64,000 nt of DNA, taken from contig JAFEKR010000005.1 in assembly GCA_019022495.1 (NCBI GenBank), positions 1,612,001 to 1,676,000 of the forward strand, given 5' to 3'. The stretch comes from Epichloe hybrida. Its lineage: Eukaryota > Ascomycota > Sordariomycetes > Hypocreales > Clavicipitaceae. The translations under genes were made by a program, and so were the position numbers. Shown here in pieces: positions 25,565-38,004 of this stretch. A model generated the notes under the pieces. It worked only from the letters and a program-made list of their open reading frames with translations. It ran no database searches and was not told the DNA's origin. How positions within the stretch are numbered: position 1 is the stretch's first letter; every line of letters starts with the position of its first letter.

Positions 25565-28500
25565 TTAATAATTATTAAGCCCTAAAAGCTTAATAAAAGC
25601 CTGATAAAGAGGTCTAGAAAGAGGTTTCGTAAGACCATCTGCAGGCATTGACTTCGTATCTAGATATTTGATCTTAGCTAAACCCTCTAAAACCTGTTGC
25701 CTAATATAGTTAAACTTTAGCAATGTATGCTTTGTACGACTATGTAAAGCAGGGTTATAAGCAGTAGTTATAGCACCTTGATTATCGCAATATATCTGGA
25801 TAGGGGGAGAAATAGGGGTTTTTAGCTCCTTAAATAAACCCTGAAGCCACTGAAGCTCCCGGAAGGTCTCGCAGATAGCATCAGCTTTAGCTTCTAGTGT
25901 TGATAGAGCTATTATACTAGCTTTCTTTGATTTCCAGCTAATAGGTCCGCCAGCTAGCTTGAATAGATAAGCATAGGTTGATTTTGAGGTCTTTTTATCC
26001 CTGCAAAATCACTATCGCAATAACCTATTAGGCTTTTGCTAACTAAACCTTTAGGGTCTCCCCTATAGATTATAGCAAGGAATCTAGTCCCTAATAAATA
26101 CCTTAGCAGATTTTTAGCTGCTTTTAGGTGTTCTATATAAGGGCTAGCTAGTGCAGTAGATAACCACTGTAGCGTAAAAGCTGTGTTAGGCCTTATAAGT
26201 AACATTAGGTACATTATAGTCCCTATAATGCACTGATAAAGCTTGATTTCGCTAGCTATTAAAAGCTTAGTTATCTGCGTAGCTAAAACGCCTAGCTGAA
26301 GAGGTATGCTAATAGGCTTACTATCTAGCATATTAAATCGTTTTAAGGCTTCTAATATATACTAAGATTGATGAATTTTTAGTATTCTATTAGGCCTATC
26401 TCGTATGATTTGAACCCCTAAGAAGAATTCAGCAGGCCCCCTATCTTCTATTGGATAGACTTTATAAAGTTCCTTTTTAAGCCTTTGGATATAAGATAAA
26501 TCCGGTCCAATTAGAAGACAGTCATTAACGTATGTAATGACGAAGGTTTTGGTTGAAGGATTGAAGAAGATAGCTAGGTTAGATATTAAAGGGTTAAATC
26601 CTAGGGATTTAAGCACTAATATTAGCGCTTGTTGCCATTCCCTTGAGCTTTGTTTTAGGCTATATAAAGATTTCTGTAATAAAATCACTTGATCTTTAGA
26701 GGGTTTCCAGCCAAAACTTCTAGCTAATTTAGCTAGTTTAGGATTTGCCTCAAGGAATTCAATAAACCCTTCTAGAATAACCATATAAATCTGTTGTTGT
26801 AGCTTACTATTAAGAAAAGCTCCTATAAAATCGATTTATTCGATTTCCCAGTTATTCCAAGCCGCTAGGGCTAGTAAAATCCTCTAGCTAGGGGGAATGC
26901 TTGTGGTAGCGAAGGTCTCTAGGTAATCTAGGCCTTTGATTTGCATAAATCCCTTAGCAACGAGTTAAGCCTTATATTTTAAAGGATTATTTTCTTTATC
27001 CTTTTTAAGCTTATAAACAAGCCTATTCTTTAGTACTTTTCGGCCCTTAGGGATTTGATCTTTCCCTATAAATTTAAAAGTACCAGCCTTTAGAAGCTGT
27101 TCGTATTCCTTGTACGTGGCCTCTATCCATTTATCCCTTTCAGGGCTAGATATAGCCTGCTTCCAGGTCTTAGGCTCGGGGCTAATAGGATTCTTTTCCT
27201 TTAGCTTCTCCCGTACCTTAAAGCAGATTTCTTTTATGAAATCTAGAGAAGAAGGGGAACTAATATTAACATCCATAGGGTCGATATTAGGGTCGAAATC
27301 GATAATTTTGTCAAAATCGAGGTCCGAAGTCGAAATCTGATTTCCTGGTTGAGTTATAGGCTGCGCCTGTATGGGATCCGCTGGAAATAAGCCTTTAGGG
27401 AGTTCTTTGGGGCCTGTAGGTGGTTTTTCTTGACCTACAGGGATACCTATGTTGTCTATAGGGTAATCCTTTGAACCTTGATCTAGATGTTGTTAATCTA
27501 AATCATTTTCCCTCTCTAAAGGGTTATCCCCTATAGAAATCCTAGGTAAGCCTTTAGAAACAGGGCCTATAGGTTCTATAATCTTAATAAAGCTAGTCTT
27601 TATAACTAGCCTTTTAGAGGGGATGTACACTAGGTAGGTGTTGGAACCTAGTGTAGCTAAAAGTCTTCCAGGGATAGTCCTAGCTGCTAACTTCTGGGCT
27701 TTAGGTCGTTTTTCCAGGGGGATTAGAATCTCACAGTGAGATCCTATAGCTCTAATACTGCTAATATCAGTTGTATAAGGCTGATTTAGCTCCCTAGATA
27801 GCAGCTGTTCAGGGCTTTCATCCTTAGTGGTATTAGCAGTTATATTAACTAGGTTAACAACTGCAGGTAATACAAAACACTATAAAAATAACGGTAATTT
27901 TGCCCACTAGATAGTAGCCCTTAATTGATCTAGAATAGTACGAATTGAACGTTCTGCTAATCCATTTTGCTCATGGATATAGGGGCTAGAAGTCGTAAAT
28001 TTGATCCCTTTAGAATTCAACCAAGCTTGATAACTAGAATTGATTTCCTGGCCCCTATCGAAGTGAAGGTGCCTAGGATATTGACCTAGTTGATTTTTAA
28101 GCCCTCTGAAGAAGCCTTTGATAGCCTTATAAACAGTTGGGCCTTCCTTATTAGGTAATAAGATAACCCACTTATATCTAGTCTTTCGATCAACTAAAAA
28201 TAAGCAAATTGACTGTTTATTATACGGCGTAGGGCTGATTTTTAGCGTATCCCCCTCTATTCAATCTAGAGCTCTTAGGGGGTCAGGGATAGCTAATTTC
28301 CTAGGTCTTCTAACTGCCTTACATTAATCACAAGCAATACATCTAAAATCCTTATCCTTAATTTTAGAAAAATCAGGGATTCCTTTAGTTATAAGGCTAG
28401 TTTTCTTTAGCAAAGGAAGACCTAGGTGCCCTAATCGTACATGCCATAGGCCAGCTAGTTCTAACAACCGTTGATATTAAAGATCCTTAGGGTCTGAATT

Positions 28501-30537
28501 AGGATCTAGACTAGGGCCCTCTTCACTAGTCCCCTGCTAGGCCCCTTGAGAACCACAGGCCTCTTGGAGAGGTATTAGGGACCCTTTTCCTCCACTAGGG
28601 CCCTCTAACACCCCTAAATCTATTTCCTTAGATTTATAAGGGACCTAACCTAGGGCTATAGGCAAAGAAGAAGGGACTAATTCCCCTAAATCATCCCGTA
28701 TGATTTCTTCAATATCATTATCATTTTCGTCGATTTTATCTAAATCAGAAGCCCAATCCGGCTTTTTAGAGGGAATTTAAACCTCTATAGGGTAGCTAAT
28801 CGGATAGCTATGACCCTTAAAAGCGGCGTAGGTAAAAGGTCGGATATAATGCGAATTATTACAGGGCCCTTTAGATAACTTAGGCGTAGATTAGTTTTTA
28901 ACGTGGAAGAAAAAACCATGTTTTTCTATATCTAAGGTTGCAATAAGAGACCTATCTTTAAGATAAAGTAGGTTTTTAATAAGGCAACCACCAGATATAT
29001 AGTGCGTAAGTCCACTAACTATATTAACATCAAGCTGAGGAAAATATAGCGCATCTTTAAGCACTAAGGTCCTATATTTAGCTGGATTTTTCTGATATAG
29101 GACCTCAAAAACAGCACTACCGTGACCCTTAGCGTAAATAGGGCCACCACTAGTTATAATAGGGTTGGATTCCCCCTTTTTATAGGGGGTATAATCCCTA
29201 AAGACCTCCCTAGAATTAACAATATGTACAGTCGAACCTGTATTATATAATAGGGCCTTTTTCATATCTTTACTATAATAATTAAAACTATTTAAGGTTT
29301 TAATTTCTTGATTTTCATCATCATCCGATTCAGAAGAGCTAGAATTAGAGCTACTATTACTAGAGCTCTTATAACTAGTCTTATGAAGGCTAGGTTTCTT
29401 GTACGGTTTAAGAGCACCGTTAGAAAGGTTGTAATTTCCTAGCATAAAAGATCCCTCTCTAGAGGTCTCTTTATTATCCTTTTTATCTGATTTTTGACCT
29501 TTTTGCTTCTTCTTCTTCTTCTTCTTATTAGAAGAAGAATTAGAATTAGAAGAGCCCTTATTTTCTTCAGAGCCTCCTTTCTTCTTCTAATCCTTAGGGG
29601 CCTTTTCTTTTTCTTTAGCACCCTTTTTAAGGTTTTTAGCCCTATAATTCAGGGCTTTGGATACCGTAGATGATTTATCCCTCTGTTCTGCTAGAAGGTC
29701 TGCTATTAAGAATTGAAGATTTAGGGCATCTAGGGGAGCCCCTATAGCCCTATTCGTACGCATGCTGAATCGTTGCCTCTCAGCCCACTAAGGGAAGGTT
29801 GATTTTAGGGATTGAAGATATTAATTAACCTGATCTATCGGAGCAATCAGGACCCCTGAAATCGATAATCTAGCTAGTAGATTATTAAAGACTGCATTAA
29901 AGGACTCTAGAGTCCCCTTAAACTCTTAAAAATTCAGGTTATGAAATTCTAAATATAGGGACCCCCTCTGGATTTCAACGCTATGTGAATATTGCCTTAC
30001 AAGTAAATTATAGGCTTCTTTAGGTAATTTTTGCTAAGTTATAGTAGCTTAGGGTCCTTCTATACAACTATCCCTTAGTAACATAAGGATAATAGCTTAA
30101 TCTGGATCCCCTAGCGCCCTAGAACTCTCCGGATTATCTAGAAAATTAGGCATGCCTAAAGCTCTAAATTAGATAGTTAGGGCTTGCTTCCATTGTTCGA
30201 AATTTTCAGCTCCTTTAAGCCTAGTAGTCTCTAGAAAACTATAAACCCTTTTATTAAATTCCTTAATAATTAAATTATTAAAGGTTGCTTATACAGAGCT
30301 AGATTCAGCTTGATTTTCTTAAACAGGCTGCTGATCTTACTGCTGACTAGCGGGCTTATCAGATTCCACACCCTCTATACAACTATTTACAGTTATAGAT
30401 AGGCTTTCTAGCTTCTCTAATAACTAGTCTATAGTTGCTTGTTGCTTAATAGCCTGCTCTTTTAGCTGGTTATTTAGAACCTCTTACGCACTAGGGTTAG
30501 GGATAACAGGTCCCTTTCCCTTTCCTTTAGTATCCAT
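25565..30537 (-). pseudogene. E1 gag-pol polyprotein (Ty1/copia)
   Basis: ATG at 30537-30535 (MDTKGKGKGPVIPNPSA, then a stop) to a stop at 25565-25567 after LTKPLSRPLYQAFIKLLGL; about 1,657 codons, a normal copia size. Domains in reading order: gag (30537 to about 29650); Lys/Arg- then Ser-rich linker (29290-29620); protease LLYNTGSTVHIV (29221-29260, Asp of DTG now Asn); pre-integrase WHVRLGHL (28422-28450) and CIAC (near 28340); integrase with HEQNGLAERSIR (27941-27980), catalytic Glu kept; RT with TYVNDCLLIG (26515-26535, YVDD expected); RNase H with DNQGAITTAYNPALHSRTKH (about 25720-25795). About two dozen stops and small indels break it into open pieces such as 28891-29445, 26362-26784 and 25954-26331. 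It cannot be translated whole. Confidence 0.92.
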
Positions 30538-30776
30538 TTTCCTTTTTATAGAAGGGAAAAGCTTCTATCTCACGGGTCCTTCCTTTTTTATAGAAGGGAA
30601 GTCTTCTATATTTAAAATTTATTCCTTTTTATAGAAGGGAAAAAGCTTCTATCTCGCGGATCCTTCCTTTTTTATAGAAGGGAAGTCTTCTATAGCCACA
30701 ATTAATTCCTTTTTATAGAAGGGAAAAGCTTCTTTCTCGCAGGTCCTTCCTTTTTTATAGAAGGGAAGTCTTCTGT
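30538..30776 (-). repeat. Three tandem units of about 80-90 bp in the E1 leader
   Basis: Between the gag start and the 5' LTR the sequence repeats three times, each unit having two modules with tatagaaggga followed by agcttct or agtcttct, which can pair with the preceding agaag. The RNA leader therefore could form six small hairpins. The same array is in E2 at 62016-62256. A packaging or translation role is possible but unproven. Confidence 0.8.
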
Positions 30777-30822
30777 AATCATACACAAAGTAACCTAAAA
30801 GGAATCTATAGTAATAGAGCCA

Positions 30823-30833
30823 GGCTCATAACC
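30823..30833 (-). other. Primer binding site of E1, matching the initiator-Met tRNA anticodon arm
   Basis: The eleven bases ggctcataacc touch the 5' LTR. They equal the anticodon stem-loop of eukaryotic initiator Met tRNA (CAT in the middle), so the element RNA, which has the complement right after the LTR, could be primed by an internally cut tRNA. Half-tRNA priming is established for Drosophila copia and yeast Ty5. Identical bases occur at 62301-62311 in E2. Confidence 0.75.
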
Positions 30834-31657
30834 TATTGAAATGTAGGGAGCTAGTTGCCAGCTGGTAACAGCTGTACGGGTGCAAGCTCTACGGTCAGGG
30901 ACCAATAGGGCTGCAACGTTAAATCAATCAACGTAACGCAACGGAAGGTTATGGCAGTTATTAACTAATAGAATTCAATTTAGATCACTTTTATAATATC
31001 TTATAGAGCAATAGAATTGATTTTAGATACGTTATACGGGCAATGCGGCTGTTGTTAGTTAAGAGGACTAGCTATCTAGCTAGTTGAAAAGATCTTCTTC
31101 CTCTCATAGACCTACTAACCGTATCGGTGGATCTAGGCCGCCAACGGGGTCTTACAGGCCACTTTTAATTTTCCGTAAAATTCATTTGTATACAAAAACC
31201 AAAAAATCGACTCACCACCATACTAGCTAGCAACCCGTATGCACCAACTTTTGGTCTAAAAAATAACCTTGCATAAAAAGAAAGCCCTATCTTTAAGCTT
31301 CAATTTGCTATATATGAAACTTTTGTATGACCTCTAGATAAAGAGAAAATCGTTATCAAAGATAGCTATAGGGTAAGTTACGTGTAGGGTAACCTGCTTA
31401 CGTCACCCTAGCTTACGTCACCCTAGCTTACCTAATTACTAGTGGCGTGGTTGTGGCTACACTTGTAGCCACAACGCAATTAACTAATTAGTCATCCACA
31501 CGGTCGGTCGCAGCTGTTGACAGCTACGACGCAGCCATTGATAGCTGCCCTCGCGACCGTTGACAGCTGCAGTGCAGCTGTCAGACTTGCAAAGCAAGCT
31601 AGTAATAAGAAGGTTCTTTAACTAGAAAAGGGCTAAAAATAGGTCTTATTTTTAACA
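30834..31657 (-). repeat. 5' LTR of E1 (824 bp)
   Basis: Same length and ends as 24534-25357; the two differ at a few percent of positions, nearly all C/T or G/A. Confidence 0.94.
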
Positions 31658-31739
31658 TAAGTGAATACGGGGAAATAAAATGAGGGCTTCTTATTAGCTC
31701 GGGCATGGTTAGATTAGGTTCTTGTTAATCTTATCTAGT

Positions 31740-34700
31740 TTCTAGTCTCTTCACCTAGCCTTTAACTCAAATTATAGCTTTGTTTAAGTTAATAAAGGTC
31801 TTAAGGCTCTTGTTTAGAGATGCCTTTGTTATTGCGTTAGTAAGGTTATTATTACTATTAATCTATTATACTTCGTAAATCTCTTGTCGCTCATATGATT
31901 GCTAAAGTGCCATAATGTCAATCATAAGGCATTTCTCCTTCATGGAACCTAGCTTTATAAGACACTTATATAATAAAAAAGAGTCTATATAGATGATTAT
32001 GGGGATGCGGTTAATCTTTAATTAGTCCGTGATTATATTAAGGGTCGTAGTAATTACATAGGCTATATTAGCACCTTATACTATTAAGTATAGTTTAGAA
32101 GTAAGGGCGCTATAAGTTATACGCTTGCTCTTTGTTAAGCTATACGTAATAATATTACCTTTTAAGGTAAATATGTTATCTTTCGCCTCTTTGTTACTAA
32201 TTACAATCACGTATTCTATCTAGGAACTTAGATCTTTATTATTAGCAAGGGATCCATTTACAAACACGAATAACTTCGTATTCTCGAGGTCTAAGGGGAT
32301 GTAATATAGGCCTCGGTCTTGATGTTAGATCTGCTAGTCAAGTCGCTTGTTTAATCAAGTTATATCATTAGGAGTTAGATCTTAATGTTATGCTATAATT
32401 AATAGGTTATAAAGGGCTTTGGGTTAATAGACAGTCATAATATAACTTTCTTATGCTTGTTATTTAACGTAATCTTGTTTCATAGTTAGCGATTGCAAGT
32501 CGATCTGCCTAATCTTCTTGCTCTAGCCTTTTTAACGAAGTTCCATCAAGTTATTAGCATTCTAGGTAAGGATATAACCATTAAAGATAAGGGGATTCTT
32601 AGCTAATAGCTTCTGCTTTAGCTTTACTAAGAAATTCGCCTTCTATAGTTCCTTCTCTTTAAGGTCATAGAAATCCTAGTCACTAAGGCCTAGCGTATTA
32701 TTAGTCTATATACTAACTACTCTAAAGAGGTTATTATTATTCTCTTCCGTAATTAGTAAGCATAGGTTATAGAATGAAGTCATTATCTTGAGTATCTCTT
32801 TATAGTAATGGAAGTAGGTTATAAACCAGTGGGTTCTAGCTTCTATAATTCCGTATAAAGGCTTAATAACTTCTATAATAGTTCCTTTAGGGAATAGATA
32901 TGCTATTTACTTAGGTAACATAGTAATAATTAATCTTGCGAGCTGCGTTTTCGATTGCACGTAAGCTTATGTAATGTCTTGAATCCATAGGATAATTCCT
33001 CTAGATCTAAGCAATAGTGCGATTACGACAATTAATCGTTGGCTTAATCTTTAGATTATTAGGGATTAGGTTAGGATGAATTCCTTCCCTTTATCATTTG
33101 TCCCTTAAATCACAAGCCGTGACTTTTTATATAGCGCAGCTATTCCTTTACCTTTAATTTCTCTTACTATACAAGATTTAAAGAGTCTCTTATTACTATG
33201 CTTAGCAGGATCAAACAGCGTGAATCTAAACACATTACGGGCTTGTAAAGCATTAATCTCAATCTAATCTAATAGCTTAAAGGGCTTGCCTAGGGTTATA
33301 ATCTTTCCTTCTTAACATAACTAGAGGGCTAGATCCTAATCGGCTTCTTCCTTTGCTATAATAAATACTATACTTAACTTACTATTAGCCACAAGTTCCT
33401 TTATTAATACTTCCTCTTAGTCTTTATTCACTAAGTACACAGTTACTATATATTTAGTTCCTATAAGGTTAAATTAAACTATAAGCTTCTTTTATAGTCT
33501 TCTATGCTTTCTCTTAGGCTATAGTAGTTCCTTATTTATTTCTGAAGCTTTAGGGATAATCTCTTTAATTATTAGGGTCTTATTTGCATCTATAGCTTAG
33601 TCTTTACCTCTAGGTATTAACTTATAAAGTTCTTTAGTATAGTATAGGTTATAATAGTATGGTTTAATAACTATTAATTAGAATCTTATTAGTCTATAGG
33701 GCATTTAAAGGGTATAGGTTTCTCTATTAGTAGTAAGAAGCTTATAAGGGCTATACTATCTATCTTTCTCTCTCTATACGCGTATATCTAACTATAATAG
33801 AAGTTAGTGCGTTAGTAGTGTATCTAGGCTATTTTGGGTTCTTAGAGCATTATGAACTTATTGCTTTGCTAGGAGTTATTAGACCTTATTAGTGGCTTTA
33901 CGGATTGCTTTAGCTTGTTAAATAATAGATATACTTAGCAGTAACTTATTAGTTATCTATAGATATACACTAAAGATAAGAATTATAGGAATAAGACTAT
34001 TAGGGCCTGCTAAGTCATTTATAGCTTTCATAGCTATCTAAAGGTATTACTTAGGCATAAGATCTTAACCTATAGAGTCTGTAATAATTATATAGGCTTG
34101 CTATAATAGTCTGTAATAGCGTTTAACTTTTCTAATGCTATTGTGGGCCTTAACTAGGACTTCATTAATCTTGATTAACAGTAATCATATATAATACTTA
34201 AATTCTGCCAATACAAAGTTCTTTCTAGTATTATGGATAATCTATTCTGGAGGACTAAGGTAGGTATTAATCTAGCATTTACGCAAGGCGTTCTAAATGT
34301 TGCATGCCTTCTGCTTATTTAGATTAAGGAATTAGGCTACTTAAAATAAGGTTATAGAATTAATAACATAAAGAATAGGTTGTCTATTGATTTAAATAAT
34401 ATTAACTATGATCTTGTAGTTAAACTTATAGTCATCTTTAATCGTGAACTTGAATCTACCTAGGGCCTTTCTGTTTATTTAGCAATAGTAGTAAATTTCA
34501 GTTAATTGTTTAATGGCCTTTGCTTTAATGTTATATCTAGCTTAGTTTAGTATCTTTGTAAGCCGTTTAACTAATAGGTAACCAAATTATTAATGTAGTT
34601 AATGGAGTTCTGTTTCTAATAGGTGGAAAGCTACTGTTTCTCTGGCTTCTAGAGTCCACTAAAGATATCCCTATTTCCTAATAATAGGAACTATCTTATT

Positions 34701-37130
34701 ATCTTAGATTAATACGTTTGCGAGGTTATCTACCTTAACGCGTAACTTATCCATGTTATCCAAAGAGAATAAGAAAGGCGTATGTGTGTTAATTATATAG
34801 AAAGGGATATTGCCTAGCTCTGTTAGTATGTTAACTACTTCTTTTATAATCACGCTCCTAGCACTAAATTTGATTATCTTTTCTAGAGTTAGTTTAATCT
34901 TTAGTAATAGCATTAATCTTAGTAAAGCTTATACTTATCTGATTCTAGCTATTAAGATACCTAAGGCTCCTATATTAGGCATTATCCCTTAGAAAACTTC
35001 TTTAGAGTAACATTTCTCTAAAACGTAAGAGGTTTTCACATTATTAAAGGGATTGTGCTTAAGGTATATATGCTTAAATGATTTATCTCTTAGGATATTA
35101 ATAATGTTACTGTTAACTAGTTAAAATCCTAATGTAAAGAATTATGTAATACTTAGCTAGTTAAACTTTAATATAGAAGTCTCTTTTACATTATTATCCT
35201 TATCTTTGTTATTATTAGACTTAACGAAGGTTTTGGCTAATTCCTACGCTCTATTAGCGAGGTTATTAGCTTCTTTAGATACTTAGCCTTTATAGGCCGC
35301 GAGGAATGCCTAATACTTTTTCTCTATTAGTGGCGATTAGTGTCTTTTATTCTTCTACTAGCGCTCTTTTACTTCTTTCTAGTCTTTTTCTAGATGGTTT
35401 ATTAACTAGCATCTGTTCTTATTATAAACGTAGTATTTACTGTAGTTATAGCCTTAGTTATAGTAACCATAGCCTCTGTCTTAACCTTATTGATTATATA
35501 GTTAGTTATAATAGCAGTCTGTGAACATTACCTCTGATTTATTAGCATTAGTAGTACTAACGGTGCTTTAATTAAATTAGGTAGCTAATTTGTTAGTTTT
35601 AGTGATAGAGATTAATTTACGGAGGTCTCTAGCAAGTCCTTCAAAGCTAGGTGAATAATTATATTCAGCTTACCTGCACTCTAGAACACTAGAAATTACG
35701 CTTAGGGTTTAATAATAGAGTTCTATATTAACTGTTAATAGGGGAAAGAGTCCTCTATAAATATGTTTAAGGGTTATAAGCAGAATCTTAAGATAATCTA
35801 GTTTAGATTTATCTAGATTAGCAGTGATAATGTTCCTAAGCGTTATACTATTCTATTCTTAGCAATAGAACTGTTAGTTACTTTCTGTTTTAAATTATTA
35901 ACGAACGTTGTTAACTATTTATTCGTATGTAAAGCCTTTGTTTACTAGATAATTAAGGTAATACTACTTAGTATTACCTAAAAGCATAATAGGAAGGGCC
36001 TTATGTATGTATTCCTACGGGAGATTTAGTCTGTTATATTTATTCTAGAATAAGTTAACTTTTAGCGTAAGGAAGTCATATATCTTCCTACTATAATAGT
36101 TATTATCCTTATAGCTTTTTGTAAGTTCTAAGATCTTTCTCATGATTTAATCTTTAGATAGGATTATTACTGTTTACATAGCTAGGGTTATCTATTGTAT
36201 TAGTTATTCTAGGATAATCGGCGGAATTATCGGATTTATCAGGGGTTTAGGTGTGTTTCTTCCTAGAGGTAGTTATGTAGCTAGAGGGTTGTTTAAAGCG
36301 GGATTATAAGGGTTATTAATTAGGGGATTATATATAGGAGGATTATATACTAAAGGGTAATAGATAAGGGCAGTGTGAATTAAAGAGCTTATGATCAGAG
36401 GGCTTTTAAGGGCGGGATTGTTTAAAGAGAGGAATTTGCCTATAGTGATTTGCTTCGTGATTTTATTTTCAGGCCACTATAATATTGTTTCTTCTTTAAG
36501 GACTTAAATTAACGATTTAATAATCTTACTGCTTTAATTTTGAACAATATAGACGCTATTCTCACGTAGGTAGTCTTGTAATTCGCGTACCAAAGGTTAT
36601 GAAGCTTAATCAAGTATTTCTTTTGTCTAGCTATTAAGGTTATCACGGAAGATCTCCTAAAGGGTAAAATCTTTATATTAACCGCGTTTATAGATGTTAA
36701 TTATCTAAGCAAGATAGTTATTAAGCTCCTATTCCTTAGTAGTCTAAGGATCTAGTTCTCTTAAGCTTTCCTAGTTAGTAGTAATAACTAAGGTATATTT
36801 TTAAAGTTATAGAGGTAAGCTTGCTTTATTAGGTCTTAACTAGGTAGGCTGCTTTCCTTTAGTAGTCTAAGATAAAGCTTATTTATTACTTAGGGGTGCT
36901 ATTATTAATAGTCTTTAGCTAGTGAGGCTAAGGGATTTTTAACTAGTAAGGTTAAGAGGTTTTTAATCTCTAGTTTAAGAAGTTATACGTGGCTATAAAC
37001 TCTTAGTTAGTTAATTGGTTTTCTTGTGATAGACAATAGGATTAATTCTTCTATTAATAGTTAAAGACTTACTAATAGAAAAAGTTAAATCCCTAGGAAG
37101 CCTAATATCTAGTATCTAAAGTCTATTTTC
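31740..37130 (-). pseudogene. D gag-pol polyprotein (Ty1/copia, QTDD lineage)
   Basis: Reading leftward from the 5' LTR: a gag zinc-binding remnant KYYVYNKNRC (near 35390-35440, two Cys now Tyr); a long integrase region (about 34900-34150) recognisable by collinearity with G3; RT beginning near 33390 with the catalytic text as TNNTLGL (32692-32707, QTDD expected); RNase H text near 31900-31980 (KCLIKLG and SMKEKCLMIDIMAL) and an end with NKSLKTFINLNKAII near 31760-31810. Stops are mainly TAA/TAG. Exact start and stop are not fixed. Short open frames around 34704-35524 fall in this region and are not genes. Confidence 0.8.
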
Positions 37131-37216
37131 CTTTAGCACACTTCCTTAGGCAGCTAAAGGAAGGCCTCTTCTTAAGTAATTCCTAGCTTATCTGTGGTTT
37201 TTCAACCACTAATTAG

Positions 37217-37446
37217 TGTTAGTTACACTAAGGGATTAGTATACACTAGTGTAACGTAAGGTTAGGTTTAATAATATAATAAGGTCTAAGGATCAAAGCT
37301 ATCTATAGCGTTATGTAGCCACAAGAAAAAGGGACGCGAGTCACGTGTGTGCCTCGCGTACGGGTGCAGCTAATCATAATGCGGCGTTGCTGCACGTGCT
37401 CCACTTTCCTAGTGGTTAACCCGATGTTAACCCGGTTGTCGCAACA
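37217..37446 (-). repeat. 5' LTR of D (230 bp)
   Basis: Starts tgttagttacactaagggat and ends gtcgcaaca, followed by ataat. The sequence inside it (plus strand aaccactaattag) is the counterpart of that beside the G1 and G3 5' LTRs and is a likely but unassigned primer site. Confidence 0.93.
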
Positions 37447-37451
37447 ATAAT

Positions 37452-37847
37452 AAATCATAGAAAATAGATATAAGAATAAAAAGACCCTTAATATATTAAG
37501 AAAAAATCATTTTTTAAAATAGATATAAAAGAATATTACTAAGATATTATATATTTTAAATAAGCTTACTTTTCTAAATAAGCTGAAACTTAATAGATTT
37601 TTAAATAAATAACTAAATTATATATAAAAATAAGAATACTATAATTAGATTATTTAAAAAATCTACTATATAATGAATTTATATAATACCCCACTTATAT
37701 TTTTCCCTAACAATACATTGTATTGTATGTATTGTATTGTATTTTTAATACAATACAATACACAATACAATACATAGGGCAATACAATACAATACAATAC
37801 ATCGAAGGGCCAAAAAATACAATACAATACAATACAACAATGCTCTG
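37452..37847. mobile_element. hAT2, right part
   Basis: Continues the hAT2 interior exactly after the D duplication (aaatcatagaaaatag, as in hAT1 near 20480) and ends caatgctctg, followed by gttagaat. The last 130 bases consist of CAATA arrays in both orientations that can fold on themselves; unlike hAT1 they are almost unmutated. Confidence 0.88.
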
Positions 37848-38004
37848 GTTAGAATAAGGCTATTAGGGCCTATAGTGTTATTTAAGGCCTTTATTACTAT
37901 TTATAAGGTAATAGGTTTAGGTATTATAGGATATTCGCGCCTAATTATATTATAGGCCCTTTAGAGTAGCTTATAATACCTTTTAACCTTCCTAATACTA
38001 TAGT
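37848..38004 (-). mobile_element. G2 right-hand fragment (integrase)
   Basis: Collinear with about 15020-15176 of G3. It ends at hAT3, and no further G2 sequence is found to the right of that element or anywhere else in the window, so integrase N-terminus, gag and 5' LTR are lost. Confidence 0.8.

Larger units (their letters stand above)
24534..31657 (-). mobile_element. Ty1/copia retrotransposon E1, complete, lightly RIP-mutated
   Basis: 7.12-kb element with two 824-bp LTRs (24534-25357, 30834-31657) and the 5-bp duplication taagt (24529-24533, 31658-31662). Antisense order is primer site, tandem-repeat leader, gag, protease, integrase, RT, RNase H. It is inserted in D. It is the most readable element in the window together with E2, from which it differs mainly by transitions and a few small indels. 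Confidence 0.96.
24087..37446 (-). mobile_element. Ty1/copia retrotransposon D, complete but split by E1
   Basis: Two 230-bp LTRs (24087-24316, 37217-37446) with the 5-bp duplication ataat. Interior coding text (31700-37100) is antisense and of the same lineage as G1-G3. Left of E1 lie 24317-24528; 24392-24528 does not match the G elements and may be a further insert. Without E1 the element is about 6.2 kb. It lies inside hAT2. Confidence 0.93.

Noticed and set aside
27110..27340. Plus-strand 76-codon frame (also 58598-58828)
   Set aside because: Complement of the E RT start region, which has clear copia text on the minus strand.
30823..30833. tRNA gene for initiator Met
   Set aside because: Only 11 bases match the anticodon arm; no cloverleaf around it. 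It is a primer site.
34704..35524. Short open frames in D
   Set aside because: They fall inside the degraded copia polyprotein; the plus-strand ones are complementary shadows.
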